NCBI RefSeq assembly: GCF_013297935.1
Contig: NZ_JAAFIX010000001.1
Span: forward strand, 62,001 to 126,000
DNA: 64,000 bases
Direction: 5' to 3'
Source: Rhodoferax sp.
GTDB taxonomy: Bacteria; Pseudomonadota; Gammaproteobacteria; Burkholderiales; Burkholderiaceae_C
Shown here: positions 59,930 through 64,000 of the stretch, piece after piece
Layout of the letters: every line of letters begins with the position of its first letter
Numbering within the stretch: the stretch's first letter is position 1
The notes under the pieces: model-generated
What the model saw: the letters and a program-made list of their open reading frames with translations, nothing else
Database searches by the model: none
Told to the model about the DNA's origin: nothing
Position numbers and translations under genes: made by a program

Positions 59930-61258
59930 TCAGTAGGCATCTGCGTAGCGATTCAACTCCCATTCGCTGACATGCTGATGAAAGTCGCACCACTCCGCAT
60001 GCTTGACCTTCAAAAATTGATCAACGAATGCGGTACCGACTGCCGCAGAAAGAAACTGGTTGCCCTCCAAGGCGTCCAACGCTTCCAACAAGTTGCGCGG
60101 TAGCGCTGGTGGAAGAGCCCCACCAGCAGCCGCCACTGCATATAAATCTTGATCGCAGGGAGCCGAGGGCTGCATGCGCTTATCCACCCCGTCTAACCCT
60201 GCAAGCAAGGTGGCCGCCAACGCCGCATACACATTGCAAGACGGGTCCGGCAATCGCCATTCAAGGCGCCCCGCAACCGTCCGAACAAGGCAAGTGCGGT
60301 TGTTATCACCATAGGCCTTCCACACAGGGGCCCACGTGGTGCCAGATGCACTCGAAGTACTTGCAAGGCGCTTGTAGCTATTCACCGTGGGCGCGCATAT
60401 GGCTGCGAGCGCGTCGGCATGAGCCAAAAGACCTGCCGCAAACTGGTGCCCGTTTGCGCTCAAGCCTAAGGAGTCCTGTCCATGGCTAAACACGGCTTCG
60501 CCCTGCGAATTGGTGATGCTGATATGGAAATGCAAACCACTGCCCGGCGAGCCAGCCAGTGGCTTGGGCATTCCACTGAACACCATGCCATGTCGCTCGG
60601 CCACGGCGTGGGCGGCAAGTTTGAAAAGCATAAAGCGGTCCGCGGCAGCAAGCGCTTCGTCAAACCGGTAATTCACCTCATACTGACCACTGGCATCCTC
60701 GTGATCGATTTGCTGCAAATCGAAACCCAGTGCCACCAGCGTCTGGCGCATGTCATCGAGGTATGCCGAATTCCGGCAAATCGATTTCAGGTCGTAGGAA
60801 GGTTTGGCTAAGTGGTCTTCAGCGTCAGCGACACGCCACCGCCCTTCACTTCGCTTGAGCAAAAAATACTCCGGCTCTATGCCAACCCACATCGTCCAGC
60901 CGCGCTCGCGTAATCGCGCCAGAGCTGCTTTTAAAACCTGGCGGGAACAGGTTTCAAGCGGCTGACCACCAGCGAAGCCCTCGCAAACGGCATGCGCCAC
61001 CCCCGGCATGAAGGGCAGAGGCTGGATAGTTTCCGGAAGAATCCGGCCGTAATACTCGCTCCGGGCGCCGAAGCGGGGTAACCCAGTCCCCCAAATGCTG
61101 GGGCCGGCAAACCCGGCGCCCACCTCCACCCATTCCTTCAGGTTCTCTACCGGAACAAGCTTGCCCTTAGCCACTCCATGAATATCGGTGAACTGGGGCA
61201 GAAGCGAGTGGACACCTTTTGCCTGTAACGAAGAAATGAGCGCTGGATAATCATGCAT
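59930..61258 (-). CDS. glnT: Glutamine-synthetase-like ligase (type III, GlnT family)
   Basis: A 442-residue member of the glutamine synthetase superfamily: FTDIHGVAKGKLVPVENL, GIEPEYFLL, IDHEDASGQYEVNYRF, SGLHFHISI and TCLVRTVAGRLEWRLPDPSCN. Its placement next to a polyamine-type ABC transporter raises gamma-glutamylation of putrescine or another amine as an alternative to ammonia. AGAGG supports ATG 61258. The substrate is undecided. Confidence 0.85.
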   Translation of the reverse strand: MHDYPALISSLQAKGVHSLLPQFTDIHGVAKGKLVPVENLKEWVEVGAGFAGPSIWGTGLPRFGARSEYYGRILPETIQPLPFMPGVAHAVCEGFAGGQPLETCSRQVLKAALARLRERGWTMWVGIEPEYFLLKRSEGRWRVADAEDHLAKPSYDLKSICRNSAYLDDMRQTLVALGFDLQQIDHEDASGQYEVNYRFDEALAAADRFMLFKLAAHAVAERHGMVFSGMPKPLAGSPGSGLHFHISITNSQGEAVFSHGQDSLGLSANGHQFAAGLLAHADALAAICAPTVNSYKRLASTSSASGTTWAPVWKAYGDNNRTCLVRTVAGRLEWRLPDPSCNVYAALAATLLAGLDGVDKRMQPSAPCDQDLYAVAAAGGALPPALPRNLLEALDALEGNQFLSAAVGTAFVDQFLKVKHAEWCDFHQHVSEWELNRYADAY

Positions 61259-61317
61259 AAAAAAGACCTCTAGCGCTCATCTATCAAGCGCAACACGCTA
61301 TGAATACCATAGCATTC

Positions 61318-62190
61318 TCAAACCGGTGTCGCAGGAACCTGCAGAGATGTAGTAACCGCACGGCTGGCTGCCGCAATTTCACGCTCACGCTTGCGGGTCT
61401 GGCGTGCCACCCAAATGCTGTATCCGACGATCACCGTGGTCACGGTCACGATCAACAAGGTAGCCGCCGCATAAATGGTGGGATTGATGCCCCGCCGGGC
61501 GTAGCCGAATATGACTTGGGGCAGTGTGTTTACTCCGGGTCCGGACAGAAACTCGGAAATCACCACGTCGTCAAATGACAGGGTGAAGCTCAACAGAAAC
61601 GCTGCCAAGATACCTTGGGCAATATTGGGTAGCGTGACCAGAAAAAACACTTCATGCGGCCGTGCCCCGAGGTCCATAGCGGCCTCTTCCAATGATCGAT
61701 TGACCTCTAGCAAGCGCGACTGGATCACCACCATGCCGTAGGCCATGCCTAACAAAGTGTGGCCGAGAATGATGGTGAACATGCCACGCTCGGGCCAACC
61801 AAACACATTCTGAGCCCCGACCATAAGCAACAACAACGAGAGACCAATGACCACCTCTGGCATGACCAGAGGAGCATTCACCATGCCTGAGAAGGCAGTA
61901 CGGCCCAGAAAACGGCGGTAGCGAACCAATACAAAGGCAGCAAAAGTACCCAAGACGGCGGATAACACCCCTGTCACCAAAGCCACCTGAACCGACAACC
62001 AGAATCCTTCAACGATTTTGGTGTCCCGGGTCAGAGCCTCGTACCACCGGAGTGAGAAGCCCGTAAAGTTGGCATCTTGCCTGGTGCTGTTGAATGAAAA
62101 CACCACCATGAACAGTAAAGGCATGTAGAGGAACGCATAGACCAGCGCCAACCAGGCTTTGCCAAAGTGTTTTTCAATCCAGGCTTTCAT
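61318..62190 (-). CDS. potI: Polyamine-type ABC transporter permease
   Basis: A 290-residue inner-membrane permease with six helices, beginning WLALVYAFLYMPLLFMVVFSFN and with the EAA loop EEAAMDLGARPHEVFFLVTLPNI that contacts the ATPase. It resembles PotC/PotI. AAGGAT supports ATG 62190. It lies 9 bp after the sister permease. Confidence 0.9.
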   Translation of the reverse strand: MKAWIEKHFGKAWLALVYAFLYMPLLFMVVFSFNSTRQDANFTGFSLRWYEALTRDTKIVEGFWLSVQVALVTGVLSAVLGTFAAFVLVRYRRFLGRTAFSGMVNAPLVMPEVVIGLSLLLLMVGAQNVFGWPERGMFTIILGHTLLGMAYGMVVIQSRLLEVNRSLEEAAMDLGARPHEVFFLVTLPNIAQGILAAFLLSFTLSFDDVVISEFLSGPGVNTLPQVIFGYARRGINPTIYAAATLLIVTVTTVIVGYSIWVARQTRKREREIAAASRAVTTSLQVPATPV

Positions 62191-62198
62191 GAGAATCC

Positions 62199-63116
62199 TT
62201 ATTGCTTGGGTTCAGCGGCTTCGCCGGTGTACCGGTAGTACAGGGCCAACGGCACCACAATGAGACCAATCATCACGACCGCCAATGCACTGGCGCGGGG
62301 CCAGTTGTTGCTGGTAAACATTTCATCCCACACTACGCGCCCGATCATGATGTTTTCAGGCCCCCCGAGCAGCGATGGAATCACGAACTCGCCCACCGAA
62401 GGAATAAACACCAGCATGAATCCCGCCACAATGCCGGCCTTAGACAGTGGCACAGTGACCAGCCAGAATGCCTTGAAGGGTGAGGTCCCCAAGTCGTAGG
62501 CGGCTTCCAGCAAGCGGAAATCCATCTTCACCAGATTTGCGTACAGCGGCAGGATCATGAAGGGCAGATACACATAGGTCATGCCGACCAGCATCGACAC
62601 ATTCGTGTACAGCAACTGCACAGGCTCTGAAGTCAGCCCGACGGCCATCATCAACTGGTTGATGACCCCTTGATCCGCCAAGATTCCTTTCCACGCATAG
62701 ACACGCAAAAGAAACGATGTCCAAAACGGCAGCATCACCATCATGAGCAGCGCCGGGCGCACGCTGGGCTTGGCTCGCGCAATGAAATAGGCAAACGGAT
62801 AGCCGATCAGCAAACACAACACCGCGGTGCACAGCGCATACCAAATCGAGCGCAAATACGCCTCGATGTACAGCGTCTGAAAGAGCGCCCCACCTTCCCC
62901 GGTGCGGAAGATGGACCAGTAGTTCTCGTACTTCAGCTTCAGCAGCCCGGTGCCGGAATCCCAAATCGGCTTGAAGGGGTTGATGTCGTTGCCCATGTCC
63001 ACGAAACTGATGTAGACCAGAATGAGAAATGGCAACAAAAAGAAAATCAGCAGCCAACTGAATGGCACACCGATCACAAAGCGGCGACCCGGGGTAGGCA
63101 CAGTGTTGGTGGACAT
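62199..63116 (-). CDS. potH: Polyamine-type ABC transporter permease
   Basis: About 305 residues of a PotB/PotH-type permease: RRFVIGVPFSWLLIFFLLPF, then YPFAYFIARAKPSVRPALLM and the EAA loop LEAAYDLGTSPFKAFWLVTVPL. The start MSTNTVPTPGRR at 63116 is preferred to an upstream in-frame start at 63185 that overlaps the ATPase gene. It pairs with the downstream permease to form the channel. Confidence 0.9.
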   Translation of the reverse strand: MSTNTVPTPGRRFVIGVPFSWLLIFFLLPFLILVYISFVDMGNDINPFKPIWDSGTGLLKLKYENYWSIFRTGEGGALFQTLYIEAYLRSIWYALCTAVLCLLIGYPFAYFIARAKPSVRPALLMMVMLPFWTSFLLRVYAWKGILADQGVINQLMMAVGLTSEPVQLLYTNVSMLVGMTYVYLPFMILPLYANLVKMDFRLLEAAYDLGTSPFKAFWLVTVPLSKAGIVAGFMLVFIPSVGEFVIPSLLGGPENIMIGRVVWDEMFTSNNWPRASALAVVMIGLIVVPLALYYRYTGEAAEPKQ

Positions 63117-63124
63117 AGCGAACC

Positions 63125-64000
63125 TCAATCCCGCAGCACGATTCCAGAACGATCGCCCCACCAGAAGTACACATCGTCTTCCCAAGTGATGTCACTCAGA
63201 TCCTGGCGCGAAGTATTGGCTTCTGTGATCTTGACCCGGGTGCCATCAGTTGCCACCACGATGAAGGTGTTGTAGGAGCCGAAATAGGCAATTTCTTTGA
63301 CCTTGCCGGTGAATACGTTGACGCCCACCGCCGGCTTGGTTTTACTGATCTCGATCTTCTCAGGGCGCACCGCGATACCCACAGGCATGTTGAGCGTGCC
63401 GCTCACGCCGTGGCCTACCTGGATTTCGCCAATACCGGTCACGGCGGCACAACGATCCACCTCGTCAACGCTCAGTCGCCCTTCAAACACGTTGACGTTT
63501 CCGATGAAGCCCGCCACGAAGCGATTGGCAGGATGCTCGTACACCTCTTCAGGGCTTCCCACCTGCAGGACCCGGCCTTTGCTCATGACCGCAATCCGGT
63601 TGGCCATGGTCATCGCCTCTTCCTGATCGTGGGTCACCATCACGCAAGTGACACCTACCTTCTCAATAATATTCACCAACTCAAACTGGGTCTGCTCCCG
63701 TAGCTTCTTATCAAGCGCACCCAATGGCTCATCCAGAAGCAAGAGCTTAGGACGCTTGGCCAGACTGCGCGCCAGTGCAACCCGTTGCTGTTGACCGCCG
63801 GAGAGCTGATGGGGTTTGCGTTTGGCATAGGCACCGAGCTGAACCAGATCCAACATTTCACCCACGCGCTGCTTGATTTCGTCTTTGGGCAACCCCTCCC
63901 GCTTCAGACCAAACGCGACGTTCTCCCAAATATCAAGATGCGGAAACAGCGCATAGCTCTGGAACATCATGTTGATCGGGCGGTCATAAGGCGCCAGTTT
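63125..64000 (-). CDS. potG: Polyamine-type ABC transporter ATPase (N-terminus outside window)
   Basis: The 5-prime end continues past the window; translation at the edge reads KLAPYDRPINMMFQSYALFP. Visible parts are the Q-loop MMFQSYALFPHL, signature LSGGQQQRVALARSL, Walker B LLLLDEPLGALD, the switch histidine MVTHDQEEAMTM, and a C-terminal TOBE domain. Walker A lies outside. Together with potH and potI this is a putrescine/spermidine-type importer; the binding protein is not in the window. Confidence 0.92.
   Translation of the reverse strand, partial: KLAPYDRPINMMFQSYALFPHLDIWENVAFGLKREGLPKDEIKQRVGEMLDLVQLGAYAKRKPHQLSGGQQQRVALARSLAKRPKLLLLDEPLGALDKKLREQTQFELVNIIEKVGVTCVMVTHDQEEAMTMANRIAVMSKGRVLQVGSPEEVYEHPANRFVAGFIGNVNVFEGRLSVDEVDRCAAVTGIGEIQVGHGVSGTLNMPVGIAVRPEKIEISKTKPAVGVNVFTGKVKEIAYFGSYNTFIVVATDGTRVKITEANTSRQDLSDITWEDDVYFWWGDRSGIVLRD

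Overview
The window looks like chromosome of a betaproteobacterium of the order Burkholderiales, most likely family Comamonadaceae close to Rhodoferax. This rests on high GC, the gene orders phaC-phaA-phaB, zapA-6S RNA and thrS-infC-rpmI-rplT-pheS-pheT-ihfA-merR, and a family of short dispersed repeats resembling those I associate with Comamonadaceae genomes. Taxonomy is inferred, not measured. No CRISPR array, insertion sequence or prophage was seen.

Layout. 1-2.2 kb: end of an unknown gene, nth, an HDOD-domain gene and a YidB-like gene. 2.2-17 kb: first cobalamin block. Minus-strand genes for late and lower-ligand steps (cobC, cobS, cobT behind a cobalamin riboswitch; cobQ; a membrane protein of unknown role; cobD; cbiB) face a plus-strand corrin-ring operon (cobG-H-I-J, cobL-E-M-F) that is interrupted by an antisense cobK. 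CobG and CobF mark the aerobic (oxygen-dependent) route. 17-20.3 kb: an AT-rich accessory island with an HNH nuclease gene, an unrecognised partner gene, and a RelE/ParE-type toxin-antitoxin module with a third unknown gene. 20.3-34.6 kb: a long minus-strand run for cobalt chelation, corrinoid transport and salvage (cobB, cobalamin-binding protein, cobU, CbiM-like permease, cobO, btuD/F/C-like transporter, cobW, cobN, chelatase AAA+ and VWA subunits). It is led by a second cobalamin riboswitch. The two last chelatase frames meet at what looks like a programmed -1 frameshift site.

34.9-39.5 kb: a small coiled-coil gene, zapA, 6S RNA, then a PAS-GGDEF-EAL protein and an HD-GYP protein (c-di-GMP turnover). 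39.6-43.4 kb: the polyhydroxybutyrate genes phaC-phaA-phaB. 43.5-50.1 kb: housekeeping and catabolic singletons (pgeF, a zeta-GST isomerase, FAH-family hydrolase, Nudix, a DnaQ/GIY-YIG fusion, an EcsC-like protein, thymidine kinase, tRNA-Pro). 50.1-58.3 kb: the translation operon thrS-infC-rpmI-rplT-pheST-ihfA-merR. Its leader encodes a 13-residue threonine-rich peptide followed by mutually exclusive hairpins, a textbook attenuator layout. 58.3-64 kb: aceA behind two copies of a perfect palindrome, then a type III glutamine-synthetase-like gene with a putrescine/spermidine-type ABC transporter that runs off the window.

The strongest signals beyond gene calling are the -1 frameshift cassette joining the cobalt-chelatase AAA+ and VWA frames, the thrS threonine attenuator, a dispersed repeat family that sits inside at least five conserved genes as in-frame insertions and overlaps regulatory hairpins, a 21-bp-arm palindromic insertion inside cobB, and the uncharacterised HNH two-gene island.
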